Numbered from the stretch's first letter, positions 46,761-57,775 are shown. The stretch is 64,000 nt of DNA from Xanthomonas vesicatoria ATCC 35937 (GCF_001908725.1 NZ_CP018725.1:1240001-1304000); one strand, 5' to 3'. Notes: generated by a model from the letters alone, not told the origin. Made by a program: numbers and translations.

Positions 46761-46789
46761 GGCGCTAGCGCCAACGTGGCTGTTAAAAT
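46761..46789 (+). promoter_or_regulatory. Candidate purM promoter with overlapping palindrome
   Basis: An extended -10 (TGtTAAAAT, 46781-46789) lies 12-22 bp after a perfect 12-bp palindrome GGCGCTAGCGCC (46761-46772). The palindrome sits where a -35 box and operator would be, in the divergent purM/DUF2066 spacer. Confidence 0.4.
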
Positions 46790-46853
46790 CGCCGCCTTTA
46801 CTGCCGAGCCACCCCCGCCCGTGACCAGCCCAACGCCTTCCATTCCCTCGCCC

Positions 46854-47879
46854 ATGACCTACCGCGACGCGGGTGTCGACATCGATGCCGGCAATGCCCT
46901 GGTCGAACGCATCAAGCCGCTGGTCAAGCGCAGCTTCCGGCCGGAGGTGATGGGTGGCCTGGGCGGTTTTGGCGCGCTGTTCGACCTGTCGGGCAAGTAC
47001 AAGGAGCCGGTGTTGGTCTCCGGTACCGACGGAGTAGGCACCAAGCTCAAGCTGGCGCAGCAACTGGGCCGCCACGACACGATCGGCATCGACCTGGTCG
47101 GCATGTGCGTCAACGACGTGCTGGTACAGGGCGCCGAGCCGCTGTTCTTCCTGGACTACTTCGCCACCGGCAAGCTGGACGTGGATACCGCAGCGGCCGT
47201 CGTCGGCGGCATCGCGCGCGGCTGCGAGCTGTCCGGGTGTGCGTTGATCGGTGGCGAAACCGCCGAAATGCCCGACATGTACCCGCCTGGCGAATACGAT
47301 CTGGCCGGCTTCACCGTGGGTGCGGTGGAAAAATCGCAGCTGCTGGACGGCGCGCAGGTGCGCGAGGGCGATCTGCTGATCGGCATTGCGTCCTCGGGCC
47401 CGCATTCCAACGGCTATTCGCTGATCCGCAAGATCTACGAACGTGCCGGCGCACCCGCCGAGCTGGTGCTGGACGATGGCATCAAGCTGATCGACGCGCT
47501 GATGGCGCCGACCGCGCTGTACGTCAAGCCGGTGCTTGCCCTGCTCAAGTCGCATGGCCAGGCGATCCATGCCATGGCCCACATCACCGGCGGCGGGCTC
47601 ACCGAAAACATTATCCGCGTGATTCCCGACGGCCTGGGCCTGGATATCGATGCCAAGGCCTGGACCTTGCCATCGGTGTTTGCCTGGTTGCAGCGCGAAG
47701 GCGCGGTGGCCGATGCCGAAATGTGGCGCACCTTCAACTGCGGCATTGGCTTTGTGCTGATCGCCTCGCCCGAGCAGGCCGCCGCGCTGGAGCAGGCATT
47801 GGACGCGCAATCGCTGGCGCATTGGCGCATTGGCCAGGTGATCGCCGCGCACGGCGACGAACGCGTGCGGATTGGCTAA
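46854..47879 (+). CDS. purM: Phosphoribosylformylglycinamidine cyclo-ligase
   Basis: This 341-residue enzyme forms the imidazole ring in purine synthesis (AIR synthase). It has [20 protein letters not shown] at the N-terminus, [15 protein letters not shown] near 57, [18 protein letters not shown] near 94, [21 protein letters not shown] near 130, and [11 protein letters not shown] near 240. The ATG at 46854 fits E. coli PurM; an in-frame GTG at 46821 would add 11 residues and cannot be excluded. Confidence 0.95.
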   Translation: MTYRDAGVDIDAGNALVERIKPLVKRSFRPEVMGGLGGFGALFDLSGKYKEPVLVSGTDGVGTKLKLAQQLGRHDTIGIDLVGMCVNDVLVQGAEPLFFLDYFATGKLDVDTAAAVVGGIARGCELSGCALIGGETAEMPDMYPPGEYDLAGFTVGAVEKSQLLDGAQVREGDLLIGIASSGPHSNGYSLIRKIYERAGAPAELVLDDGIKLIDALMAPTALYVKPVLALLKSHGQAIHAMAHITGGGLTENIIRVIPDGLGLDIDAKAWTLPSVFAWLQREGAVADAEMWRTFNCGIGFVLIASPEQAAALEQALDAQSLAHWRIGQVIAAHGDERVRIG

Positions 47880-47894
47880 GCCTAGGAGACCCGC

Positions 47895-48353
47895 ATGGAC
47901 GCTTCCCCTCCCACCCTGCCGACGCCGGCCAGCGCCGACGACCTGCAGCACCTCAAGCTGCTGTCGATCTTTCATTACGTGCTGGCCGGCATCACCGGGC
48001 TGTTTTCGCTGTTTCCGCTGATCCACTTGTTCATGGGTCTTGCCATCGTCACCGGGCAATTGCCGATGAACGGCAACAACGGCGAAACGGCGCCGGACGA
48101 GATGCGGATGTTCGGCTGGATTTTCGTGGTGTTTGCAGCGGCGCTCATCATCTGCGGCATGACGCTGGCCGGCTTCATGGCCTATGCCGGCCGTTGCATC
48201 GCCCAGCGCCGGCGGCATGTGCTGTGCCTGATCGTGGCCGGCATTTCGTGCTCCTTCATGCCGTTCGGCACAGTGCTCGGCGTGTTCACGCTGGTCACCT
48301 TGTTGCGCCCCCAGGTCAAGGCATTGTTCGGCCCTGCCGCTACCGCTGCCTGA
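47895..48353 (+). CDS. Small polytopic membrane protein of unknown function
   Basis: This 152-residue protein has three to four hydrophobic helices (about 24-60, 72-102 and 108-140) after an 18-residue Pro/Ala-rich start. A loop with NGNNGETAPDEM lies between helices. I do not recognise the family. It is inside the pur run: 15 bp after purM and 7 bp before the next gene. Confidence 0.75.
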   Translation: MDASPPTLPTPASADDLQHLKLLSIFHYVLAGITGLFSLFPLIHLFMGLAIVTGQLPMNGNNGETAPDEMRMFGWIFVVFAAALIICGMTLAGFMAYAGRCIAQRRRHVLCLIVAGISCSFMPFGTVLGVFTLVTLLRPQVKALFGPAATAA

Positions 48354-48360
48354 GAGCCAC

Positions 48361-48993
48361 GTGATCATCAGGGCCGTGAGCCGCGCCAAGCCGGCTGCGT
48401 TGATCGTCACCATCGCAGTGTTCGGGGCAAGCTGGATCGCACCACTGTGGCCGGTCGAGCAGGCCTTGCACAGTTCGCTGACTGTGCTCGGGTTGATCGC
48501 ACTGGTGTGGGCCGACCGTCGCTGGCCATTGGAGAACGCCGCGTTCGTGGCGATCTGCGTGTTCATCGGATTGCACTGCATCGGCGCGCGCTGGCTGTAT
48601 TCCAACGTGCCCTACGAGCAATGGAGCATGCAGCTGCTGTACTGGTCGCCCGGCGCCACGTTCGGCTGGACGCGCAATCATTTCGACCGGCTGATCCATC
48701 TGCTGTTCGGGCTGTGTTTCACGCCGGCCATTGCGCAACTGGCGTTGCGGCGGTGGCCCCGCCTGACACTGCGGCAGGCCTTCGCGCTGACGGTGATGAC
48801 CATCATGTGCGTCAGCCTGGTCTACGAGTGGTTCGAGTGGGGCATCGCGCTGTTGCTGTCGCCACAGGCCGCCGAAGCCTACAACGGCCAGCAGGGCGAC
48901 CCCTGGGACGCGCATACCGACATGCTGCTGGCAACCCTCGGCAGCCTCGCTGCCTACCCCATGGTGAGGACATTGTTCAATGCACGCGACTGA
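48361..48993 (+). CDS. DUF2238 (YjdF-like) membrane protein
   Basis: This 210-residue protein has about six helices and the DUF2238 pattern: GLHCIGARWLYSNVPYEQW, FGWTRNHFDRLIHLLFGL, VYEWFEWGIALLLSPQAAEAYNGQQGDPWDAHTDML. Function unknown. The start is GTG. The last 14 bases overlap purN, so it is part of the same transcript. Confidence 0.85.
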   Translation: MIIRAVSRAKPAALIVTIAVFGASWIAPLWPVEQALHSSLTVLGLIALVWADRRWPLENAAFVAICVFIGLHCIGARWLYSNVPYEQWSMQLLYWSPGATFGWTRNHFDRLIHLLFGLCFTPAIAQLALRRWPRLTLRQAFALTVMTIMCVSLVYEWFEWGIALLLSPQAAEAYNGQQGDPWDAHTDMLLATLGSLAAYPMVRTLFNARD

Positions 48994-49648
48994 CCCGCGC
49001 CTGCGCCTGGCCGTGCTGGCCTCCGGCCGCGGCAGCAATCTGCAGGCCATCATTGACGAGATCGCGGGTGGGCGGCTGCGTGCGGAGGTGGTCGGAGTGT
49101 TTTCCGACCGCCCGCAGGCGCCGGCACTGCAGAAGGTGGACGTGGCACGCCGCTGGAGCGCGAACCCGCGCGACTTTGCCGACCGCAAGGCCTTCGACGC
49201 CGCACTGGGCGATGCCCTCGCTGCCGTGCAGCCGGACTGGATCATCTGCGCCGGCTACATGCGCATCCTGGGCGAGCCATTGGTGCACCGCTTCGCCGGC
49301 CGCATGCTCAATATCCACCCGTCCCTGCTGCCCAAGTACCGGGGCTTGCACACCCATGCGCGCGCGCTGGAGGCCGGCGATACCGAGCACGGCGCCAGCG
49401 TGCACCTGGTGGTGCCGGAACTGGATGCCGGCAGCGTGATCGCGCAGGCGCGCGTGCCGGTGCTTCCCGGCGACAGCGCCGAGCAATTGGCCGCGCGCGT
49501 CCTGGCCCGCGAGCACCCGCTGCTGCTCGCCACACTGGCACTGCTGGCCAGCGGACGCCTCCGGGTAGACCGCGATGCGGTGCATGTCGACGGTCAGTGC
49601 CTGTTTACGCCACTACGACTAGAGTCCGCTGACACCGCGCTCGCCTGA
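48980..49648 (+). CDS. purN: Phosphoribosylglycinamide formyltransferase
   Basis: This 222-residue enzyme transfers the formyl group of 10-formyl-THF to GAR. It shows LASGRGSNLQAIIDEI at 12-27, ICAGYMRILGEPLV near 92, NIHPSLLPKYRGLHTHARAL (catalytic Asn/His) near 112, and the catalytic Asp in PELDAGSVIAQ near 150. It belongs to the purM-membrane proteins-purN cluster. Confidence 0.95.
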   Translation: MHATDPRLRLAVLASGRGSNLQAIIDEIAGGRLRAEVVGVFSDRPQAPALQKVDVARRWSANPRDFADRKAFDAALGDALAAVQPDWIICAGYMRILGEPLVHRFAGRMLNIHPSLLPKYRGLHTHARALEAGDTEHGASVHLVVPELDAGSVIAQARVPVLPGDSAEQLAARVLAREHPLLLATLALLASGRLRVDRDAVHVDGQCLFTPLRLESADTALA

Positions 49649-49713
49649 ATGCGGATACGCCCTCCTCATCCTGTCTCGGACATCCTTGCGGCCCCATGCC
49701 TCAGCTCCCGCGC

Positions 49714-50544
49714 ATGAAAGCCATCCCGATCGCCGCCGCGCTGTTGACCACGGCCCTGCTTTGCCAGGCCAGCCCGAGCCGTGCGCAACAGGCAGCTGCC
49801 CCGCCGGCAGCGACGCCTCAAGCACCTGCCACGCCCGCTCCGCCTGTTGCGTCCGCGACGACAGCCGCGCTGCCCGCGAACACCTGGACGCCGCCGCCAC
49901 TGGAGCCGTTCGTGGCGACCTACCAGGCGTTCTACCGTGGCAAGGAAGCCGGCGATGCCACCATGCAGGTCAGCCACGGCGACGGCAGCCAGTGGCGGAT
50001 CGACATGTCGGTGCGCGGCCGCAAGGGCTTTGCAAGCATCCTGGGCTTGAACCTGGAACAGAGCACGGTGTTTCGCGTCGATGGCGACACCTACGTGCCG
50101 TTGAGCCAGAGCACCGTGCGCAAGGCGATGTTCTTCGGCAAAAAGGTCACCGGCGTCTACAACTGGCAAGCCGGCACCGCGCAATGGGACGGCGACCTGA
50201 AGGAAGAGCGCCAGCAGCCCATTCCGCTGCAGCACGGCGATCAAAGTGCGCTGTCGCTGAATTTGTCGCTGATGCGCGATGCACAGCCCGGCCGCAGCCT
50301 GAGCTACCGCTATGTCGATGTGGGCCGGGTACGCAAATACGACTATCGCGCAGCTGACACCACCGAGGTGGTGCAGGTCGGCGACCTGAGCTACGACGCG
50401 TTGCGCGTGTACCGCGTCAACAGCGGCGACAACGAAACCATCCTCTGGATCGCCAACGGGGTTCCGACCCCGGTGCGCATCCTGCAACGTGACAAAGGTG
50501 AGGATCAGGTCGATCTCCGCCTGGTCGAATACCAAGGAGTCTGA
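49714..50544 (+). CDS. DUF3108 exported protein, first of a pair
   Basis: This 276-residue protein has a signal peptide (about 1-23, ending PSRA), then a 45-residue Ala/Pro-rich linker. A DUF3108 beta domain follows: FVATYQAFYRGKEAGDATMQVS near 72, WRIDMSVRGRKGFASILGLNLEQSTVF, then YDALRVYRVNSGD near 235. Its role is unknown. ATG 49714 gives the cleaner signal sequence. The next gene is a shorter relative starting 3 bp after its stop. Confidence 0.82.
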   Translation: MKAIPIAAALLTTALLCQASPSRAQQAAAPPAATPQAPATPAPPVASATTAALPANTWTPPPLEPFVATYQAFYRGKEAGDATMQVSHGDGSQWRIDMSVRGRKGFASILGLNLEQSTVFRVDGDTYVPLSQSTVRKAMFFGKKVTGVYNWQAGTAQWDGDLKEERQQPIPLQHGDQSALSLNLSLMRDAQPGRSLSYRYVDVGRVRKYDYRAADTTEVVQVGDLSYDALRVYRVNSGDNETILWIANGVPTPVRILQRDKGEDQVDLRLVEYQGV

Positions 50545-50546
50545 CC

Positions 50547-51230
50547 ATGAAAACCTTCTCCCGCACTAGCGCCTTGATCGCCGCTGCCGCACTGGCTGTG
50601 GCCAGCCTGCCGGCGCTCGCCGTGCAGCCGTTCCAGGCCGATTACTCTGCCAATTACATGGGCATGCAGGCCAACGGCACGATGACCCTGGCGTCCGCCG
50701 GCGCCAACCAGTGGCGCTACACCCTGACCATCCAGAACCAGTTGGCCAACCTGACCCAGAGCACGGTGTTCGAAGAAGCCGGCGGCCAGCTGCGTCCGGT
50801 CAGCAGCAACGACACCTCGTCGATGATGGTTAAGCGCCGCAACGTCACCGCCAACTACGACTGGAAGACCAGCCAGGCGACCTGGGGCGGCGACATCAAG
50901 CCGGACCGCCGGGGGCCAGTCAAGTTGCAGCCCGGCGATATGGACGCGTTACTGATCAACTTGGCAATCACCCGCGACCTGGCCGCCGGCAAGCCGCTGA
51001 ACTACCGCATGGTGGACGAAGGCCGCATCAAGCCGATGAGCTACAAGGTGATCGGCAAGGAAACCATCACCGTCAACGGCAAGCAGGAGCAGGCCACCAA
51101 GGTCTCGCGCGTGGATGGCGACAAGGAACTGATCGCCTGGGTGGTCAAGGATCTCCCGGTGCCGGCGCGCTTGCTGCAGAAGGAAAAGGGTCAGGACGCA
51201 CTGGACCTGACGATCAAGTCTCTGCGCTAA
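50547..51230 (+). CDS. DUF3108 exported protein, second of a pair
   Basis: This 227-residue protein has a signal peptide (about 1-26, ending PALA). The domain is similar to the upstream gene: FQADYSANYMGMQANGTMTL, NLTQSTVFEEAGGQLRPVS, WGGDIKPDRRG, then KVSRVDGDKELIAWVVKDLPVPARLLQKEKGQD near the end. The pair probably arose by duplication and is co-transcribed after purN. An exported beta-rich envelope protein is the safest description. Confidence 0.85.
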   Translation: MKTFSRTSALIAAAALAVASLPALAVQPFQADYSANYMGMQANGTMTLASAGANQWRYTLTIQNQLANLTQSTVFEEAGGQLRPVSSNDTSSMMVKRRNVTANYDWKTSQATWGGDIKPDRRGPVKLQPGDMDALLINLAITRDLAAGKPLNYRMVDEGRIKPMSYKVIGKETITVNGKQEQATKVSRVDGDKELIAWVVKDLPVPARLLQKEKGQDALDLTIKSLR

Positions 51231-51384
51231 GCGATCCGTCCCTGACCGAGCGTGCCCAGGAGCACGCTGAGGTGCGCTGCTGCGCACGCATCGCGTGTGG
51301 ACAGTCGCTAAAAGCGGTTTAAAGCTTGGTGAAACGAGTGCGCGGTGCCCTCACCGCTCGCGGGACACGCCGTGAATCCATCCG

Positions 51385-52165
51385 TGGAGGGTCGTTGGCG
51401 GCACCCATGCCGCCAACGGTCCCGCAATCGGCAAGGACACCGCACCAGACAGTTTGTCTGTGGTTTTGTTGAAGAACGAAACCACCGCGTCGCGCGGTTT
51501 GCTGGCTGCTGGTTGCTGTGCTGCAACCCTGCGCACCGACAAACTCGACCGGCCCTTGCCCGCCCACCATCGCGGGACCCTTGGCGGCATGGATGCCGCC
51601 ACGGAGCTTACATGGACGTACTTGCAGCGTGTGCTGCGATGGTGGGCGGGCAAGGGCCCAGCAGCAAACGCCAAGACCTCGAGGGCGCGGTGCCCTCACC
51701 AGACCGTTTGCTGATGCTCTTGCTGAAGAACGAAACCAACGCGTCGCGGTTTCGGGGTTGCTGGTTGCCGTGCCAAACCCTGGGCACCGATTAATGCGAC
51801 CGGTCCTTGCCCGCCCCCCATCGCGGGACCCTTAGCGGCATGGATGCCGCCGCGGAGCTTACATGGACGTACTTGCAGCGTGTCCTGCGATGGTGCGCGG
51901 GCAAGGGCCCTGCAGCAGACGCGAAGACCTCGAGGGCGCGGCGCCCTCACAGCACCAGACAGTTTGTCTGTGGTTTTGTTGAAGAACGAAACCACCGCGT
52001 CGCGCGGTTTGCTGGTTGTGCCGAAACCCTGGGCGCCGACCATCGTGACTGGCCCTTGCCCGCCCACCGTCGCGGGACCCTTGGCGGCATGGATGCCGCC
52101 AAAGAGCTTACAAAGACGTACTTGCAGCGTGTCCCGTGATGATGCGGGCAAGGCCCTGCAGCCAA
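51385..52165. repeat. Array of three 255-bp structured repeats plus an inverted partial copy
   Basis: The ACCAGAC landmark recurs at 51444, 51698 and 51954, giving periods of 254 and 256 bp. Each unit has a first hairpin (GTGGTTTTGTT-gaag-AACGAAACCAC in copies one and three), then a long hairpin whose arms in unit 1 are a perfect 23-bp pair (51551-51573 with 51636-51658). Inside it is the palindrome GGCGGCAT/ATGCCGCC and GAGCTTAC(A)TGGACGTACTTGCAG. Units 2 and 3 have arms with mismatches. An inverted fragment lies at about 51392-51440. Array and both flanks hold no supported gene. Confidence 0.85.
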
Positions 52166-52220
52166 GCTGCAGCTCAGACGCTCTTCACCCACCGCTCGGA
52201 GCCAGACCACGTACGACCTC

Positions 52221-53956
<1,736 letters not shown>

Positions 53957-54073
53957 TCACTGCGTGGACCTGGACGACGCCAGCCGAGGCGATGCAGGTG
54001 CGTACCGCCTCCCGCTCCCACCCTGCGCACTGCCCCGACCCAGCCCGCCCGGCCGCGAGCGCGGCGGCGGCGC

Positions 54074-54316
54074 TCAGCCTTCCTCGGGTGCCAGGGTCTT
54101 GAGCTGCAGCGCGTGGATCGCTCCGCCCATCAGCTCGCCCAGGGTGGCGTAGACCATGCGGTGGCGCGCCAGCGGCGCCTTGCCGGCAAATGCGGGGCTG
54201 ATCACGGTCGCCTCGAAGTGCACACCGTCGTCGCCGTGCACGTCGACGCGGGCTTCGGGCAACCCGGATTCGATGAGTTTACGGATGGTTTCGGCGTCCA
54301 CAGGGCGTTTCCTCAT
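54074..54316 (-). CDS. ibaG: BolA family protein, IbaG-like
   Basis: This 80-residue protein has the BolA fold with AETIRKLIESGLPEARVDVHGDDGVHFEATVISPAFAGKAPLARHRMVYATLG; the His of ARHRMVY is the likely [2Fe-2S]/glutaredoxin ligand. IbaG is usually next to murA. Here a 258-bp gap follows. ATG 54316 fits the usual length; an upstream in-frame ATG adds nine residues. It diverges from kdsD. Confidence 0.88.
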   Translation of the reverse strand: MRKRPVDAETIRKLIESGLPEARVDVHGDDGVHFEATVISPAFAGKAPLARHRMVYATLGELMGGAIHALQLKTLAPEEG

Positions 54317-54354
54317 AAAATGAGCGCACATTCTACTCTTCACCCGAGTCCCGC

Positions 54355-55356
54355 ATGGCCGTCTCGCACCTGCCCTCCGCCACCGTCAGCGACGCCAGCC
54401 TGGTCGCCAGCGGACAGCGCGTGCTGGAGATCGAGCGTGAAGCCCTCGCCAGCGTGGGCGCGCGCATCGGCAGCGACTTCGCTGCCGCCTGCCGGCTGGT
54501 GCTGGCGTCGCGCGGGCGGGTGGTCGCCACCGGCATGGGCAAATCCGGGCATATCGCGCGCAAGATCGCCGCGACCCTGGCCTCCACCGGCACGCCGGCG
54601 TTCTTCGTGCATCCCGGCGAAGCCGGCCACGGCGACCTGGGCATGATCACCGAAGCCGATATCGTGCTGGCGCTGTCGTATTCGGGCGAATCGGACGAAG
54701 TGCGCATGCTGCTACCGGTACTCAAGCGCCAAGGCAACCCGATCATCGCCATGACCGGCCGCCCCGGCTCCAGCCTGGCCCAGGCCGCTGACGTCCACCT
54801 GGATGTCAGCGTCTCTGCGGAGGCCTGCCCGTTGCATTTGGCGCCGACGTCCAGCACCACTGCCTCACTGGCGATGGGCGATGCGCTGGCAGTGGCACTG
54901 CTGGATGCGCGCGGTTTCACCGCCGACGACTTTGCACGTTCCCACCCGGCCGGCAGCCTGGGCCGGCGCCTGCTGCTGCACATCACCGATGTCATGCACG
55001 GCGGCGACGACCTGCCGCGCGTGCGTGAGGACGCAAGCCTGAGCGAGGCGCTGATGGAAATGAGCCGCAAGCGGCTGGGCATGACCGCAGTGGTCGACGA
55101 CGATGGCCGACTGATCGGCCTGTTTACCGATGGCGACCTGCGCCGCGCGCTGGATAGCGACATCGACGTGCGCAGCGCCGGCATCGCCGAGGTGATGACG
55201 CGCAACCCGCGCACCATCGGCGCCGACCAGTTGGCCGCCGAGGCCGCACGGCTGATGGAGGACTACAAGATCAATGGCCTGATCGTGGTGGACGCGCAGC
55301 AGCGCGCGGTCGGGGCGTTGAACATTCACGACCTGTTGCGCGCCAAGGTGGTTTAA
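54355..55356 (+). CDS. kdsD: Arabinose-5-phosphate isomerase
   Basis: This 333-residue enzyme converts ribulose 5-phosphate to arabinose 5-phosphate for KDO synthesis. An N-terminal SIS domain (VVATGMGKSGHIARKIAATLASTGTP, LALSYSGESDEV, ACPLHLAPTSSTTASLAMGD, residues about 35-190) is followed by two CBS domains (about 205-333). It leads the kdsD-kdsC-lptC-lptA-lptB-rpoN cluster that makes and exports lipopolysaccharide. Confidence 0.95.
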   Translation: MAVSHLPSATVSDASLVASGQRVLEIEREALASVGARIGSDFAAACRLVLASRGRVVATGMGKSGHIARKIAATLASTGTPAFFVHPGEAGHGDLGMITEADIVLALSYSGESDEVRMLLPVLKRQGNPIIAMTGRPGSSLAQAADVHLDVSVSAEACPLHLAPTSSTTASLAMGDALAVALLDARGFTADDFARSHPAGSLGRRLLLHITDVMHGGDDLPRVREDASLSEALMEMSRKRLGMTAVVDDDGRLIGLFTDGDLRRALDSDIDVRSAGIAEVMTRNPRTIGADQLAAEAARLMEDYKINGLIVVDAQQRAVGALNIHDLLRAKVV

Positions 55357-55403
55357 CAGGTTCAGTTTTCAACTGCGCCCCCGTTCTTACCGATTCGTTG
55401 CCG

Positions 55404-55952
55404 ATGCCCTACTCTCCCTTGCACCACCTCCCCGCCGAGCTGATCGAACGTGCCGCGCGTATCCGTCTGGCCTGTTTCGACGTCGATGGCACCCTGACCG
55501 ATGGGCGCCTGTACTACGACCATGCCGGCAACGAGAGCAAGGCGTTCAACGTGCTCGACGGCCAGGGCCTCAAGCAGCTCGAATACGCCGGTATCCACGT
55601 TGCGCTGATCACCGCACGCGCCAGCCTGTCGGCGGAAAAGCGCGGCCAGGATCTGGGCCTGCACGTGCAGATCGGGGTCAAGAACAAGCGCCTGGCCGTG
55701 CTGGCCCTGTGTCAGGAACACGGCCTGTCGCTGGACCAGGTGTTGTTCATGGGCGACGACCTGCCCGACCTGCCGGCATTGCTGGCGGTTGGCCTGCCGG
55801 TCGCGCCAGCGAACGCACACCCGTGGATCGCCGAGCGCGTGCAGTGGCACACCCAGGCCCGTGGCGGCGAAGGCGCCGCGCGCGAGGTCTGCGACGTGGT
55901 GCTGGCCGCGCAAGGCCAGGTCGAGGGCATCATCGAAAGGTTTTCCGCATGA
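55404..55952 (+). CDS. kdsC: KDO-8-phosphate phosphatase
   Basis: This 182-residue HAD-family phosphatase has motif I FDVDGTLTDGRL near residue 27, ITARASLSAEKRGQDL near 70, and the Mg Asp in FMGDDLPDLPAL near 117. It removes phosphate from KDO 8-phosphate. The ATG at 55404 is chosen; a TTG two codons upstream is in the same frame. It overlaps lptC by 4 bp. Confidence 0.95.
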   Translation: MPYSPLHHLPAELIERAARIRLACFDVDGTLTDGRLYYDHAGNESKAFNVLDGQGLKQLEYAGIHVALITARASLSAEKRGQDLGLHVQIGVKNKRLAVLALCQEHGLSLDQVLFMGDDLPDLPALLAVGLPVAPANAHPWIAERVQWHTQARGGEGAAREVCDVVLAAQGQVEGIIERFSA

Positions 55953-56524
55953 ACTTCAACTGGCGCACCACCCTGGGCGTGGTGCTGTTTGCCGCCGCGG
56001 TCATCTCCGGCTGGTCGGCATGGCAGCAGCGCGCGCGCCCGGCTGCGGCAGTGGTGGATGAGTCCAAAGCCGACTACGTGCTGCGCGACTTCGAACTGAT
56101 CACGTTGGACAAGCAGACCGGCAAGGAAGCGATGACGCTGCGTGCGCCCGAGATGCACCGCAACCGCGCCGATCAGACCGCCGACATCACCACCCCGGTG
56201 TTCCTGCTACCCGATAACGCCAACCAGCCGTGGACGCTGCGCGCCAAGACCGGCTGGGTCAGCCCCAAGGGCGACGAGTTGCGCTTGCGCGGCGATGTCG
56301 AAGGCGACAGCCCGACCGCCGGCGCGACGCCGCCCACCACCTTCCGCACCGAGAGTCTGGACGTGTTTCCGCAGCAGAACCTCGCCAAGACCGCGGCTCC
56401 GGTGACCATGCGTCGGCCGGGTATCATGCAAAGTGGGGTCGGCTTCGAGGCCGATCTCAAATCGCGCCAGTACAAGCTCCTTTCCCAGGTCAAGACCCGC
56501 TATGAACCGAATGCTGCCCGCTAA
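55949..56524 (+). CDS. lptC: LPS export protein LptC
   Basis: This 191-residue inner-membrane-anchored component of the Lpt bridge has one N-terminal helix (about 7-23) and a periplasmic beta-jellyroll (SKADYVLRDFELITLDKQTGKEAMTLRAP, AKTGWVSPKGDELRLRGDV). It connects LptB2FG to LptA. It starts in a 4-bp overlap with kdsC and its 3' end overlaps lptA by 23 bp. Confidence 0.92.
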   Translation: MNFNWRTTLGVVLFAAAVISGWSAWQQRARPAAAVVDESKADYVLRDFELITLDKQTGKEAMTLRAPEMHRNRADQTADITTPVFLLPDNANQPWTLRAKTGWVSPKGDELRLRGDVEGDSPTAGATPPTTFRTESLDVFPQQNLAKTAAPVTMRRPGIMQSGVGFEADLKSRQYKLLSQVKTRYEPNAAR

Positions 56525-57056
56525 ACTGGCGTTTGCCGCACTGCTGTTGCCTGCCATGGCGATGGCCAAGACCAGCGACCGCAATCAGCCGATGGCGATC
56601 GACTCCAATGCCAACGATTGCAACATGCTCGACGACAGCGGCAAGTGCCGCTTCAGCGGCAATGTGGTGATCACCCAGGGCACGCTGGAAATCCACGCCG
56701 ATACCGCCGACATCTTCCAGAAGAACGGCCAGACCGACCGTGTAGTGCTCACCGGCAAGCAGGCCACGCTCAAGCAGCAGATGGACGACGGCGCGATGAT
56801 GAACGGCCAGGCCGACAACATCGAATACAAGGTCGCCGACGAGATCATCATCCTGAGCGGCAACTACAAGGTCGACTCGCCCAAGGGCACCAATGCCGGC
56901 CAGCGCATGGTCTACAACACCAAGACCGGCAATATGCAAAGCGGCGGCGACGGCAGCCGCGTGCGCACCATCATCCAGCCCAAGAACGCTGCCCCCGCCG
57001 CGGCAACGCCGGCGCCGGCCACCAAGCCTGCAGCCAAGCCGCAGGGGAAGAAGTAA
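56502..57056 (+). CDS. lptA: LPS transport periplasmic protein LptA
   Basis: This 184-residue protein has a signal peptide (about 1-22, ending AMAMA) and the LptA/OstA beta-jellyroll: [30 protein letters not shown], then [30 protein letters not shown]. An Ala/Pro-rich tail ends it. Two cysteines ([11 protein letters not shown]) may be bridged. It forms the periplasmic LPS bridge. The overlap with lptC is 23 bp; ATG 56511 would shorten it by three codons. It ends one base into lptB (TAATG). Confidence 0.93.
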   Translation: MNRMLPAKLAFAALLLPAMAMAKTSDRNQPMAIDSNANDCNMLDDSGKCRFSGNVVITQGTLEIHADTADIFQKNGQTDRVVLTGKQATLKQQMDDGAMMNGQADNIEYKVADEIIILSGNYKVDSPKGTNAGQRMVYNTKTGNMQSGGDGSRVRTIIQPKNAAPAAATPAPATKPAAKPQGKK

Positions 57057-57775
57057 TGCTGGTCGCCACCGGTCTGCGCAAGAAGTACAAGCAACGCGAA
57101 GTGGTCAAGGAATTCGGCCTCACCTTGGAGGCCGGCGAAGTGGTCGGCCTGCTCGGCCCCAACGGCGCGGGCAAGACCACCTGCTTCTACATGATCGTCG
57201 GTCTGGTCGAAGCCGATGCCGGTCGCATCGAGCTGGACGGTCGCGACCTCACCGCCGAGCCGATGTACGCGCGCGCCAAGCTTGGCGTGGGGTATCTGCC
57301 GCAGGAGCCGTCCATCTTCCGCAAGCTCACCGTGGCCGACAACATCCGGCTAGTGCTGGAGCTGCGCGAGGAATTGGACACCGCCGGTCGCGAGAAGGAA
57401 CTGGCCTCGCTGCTGGAAGAACTGCAGATCACCCATGTGGCCGATCAGCTCGGCGCCAGCCTCTCCGGCGGCGAGCGGCGCCGCTGCGAAATCGCACGCG
57501 CGCTGGCGGCCAAGCCGCGCATGATGCTGCTGGACGAACCATTTGCAGGCGTGGACCCGATTTCGGTCGGCGAGATCCAGCGCATCATCATTCACCTCAA
57601 GGAACGCGGCATCGGCGTGTTGATCACCGATCACAACGTGCGCGAGACCTTGGGAATCTGCGACCGTGCGTATATCCTCGCCGAGGGAGGCGTGCTGGCG
57701 CAGGGGGCACCGGAAGCGCTGCTAGCCAATCCCGACGTCCGTCGCGTGTATCTGGGGGAAACTTTCCGCCTTTGA
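57056..57775 (+). CDS. lptB: LPS export ABC transporter ATPase LptB
   Basis: This 239-residue ABC ATPase powers LPS extraction. Walker A is GPNGAGKTT near residue 37, the Q-loop [17 protein letters not shown] near 82, the signature [15 protein letters not shown] near 137, and Walker [14 protein letters not shown] near 160. Start overlaps the lptA stop (TAATG). It completes kdsDC-lptCAB and is followed by rpoN after 40 bp. Confidence 0.96.
   Translation: MLVATGLRKKYKQREVVKEFGLTLEAGEVVGLLGPNGAGKTTCFYMIVGLVEADAGRIELDGRDLTAEPMYARAKLGVGYLPQEPSIFRKLTVADNIRLVLELREELDTAGREKELASLLEELQITHVADQLGASLSGGERRRCEIARALAAKPRMMLLDEPFAGVDPISVGEIQRIIIHLKERGIGVLITDHNVRETLGICDRAYILAEGGVLAQGAPEALLANPDVRRVYLGETFRL

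Noticed and set aside
46263..48605. A 780-codon minus-strand frame opposite purM and neighbours
   Set aside because: Antisense to purM; its end merely reads the DUF2066 region in another frame.
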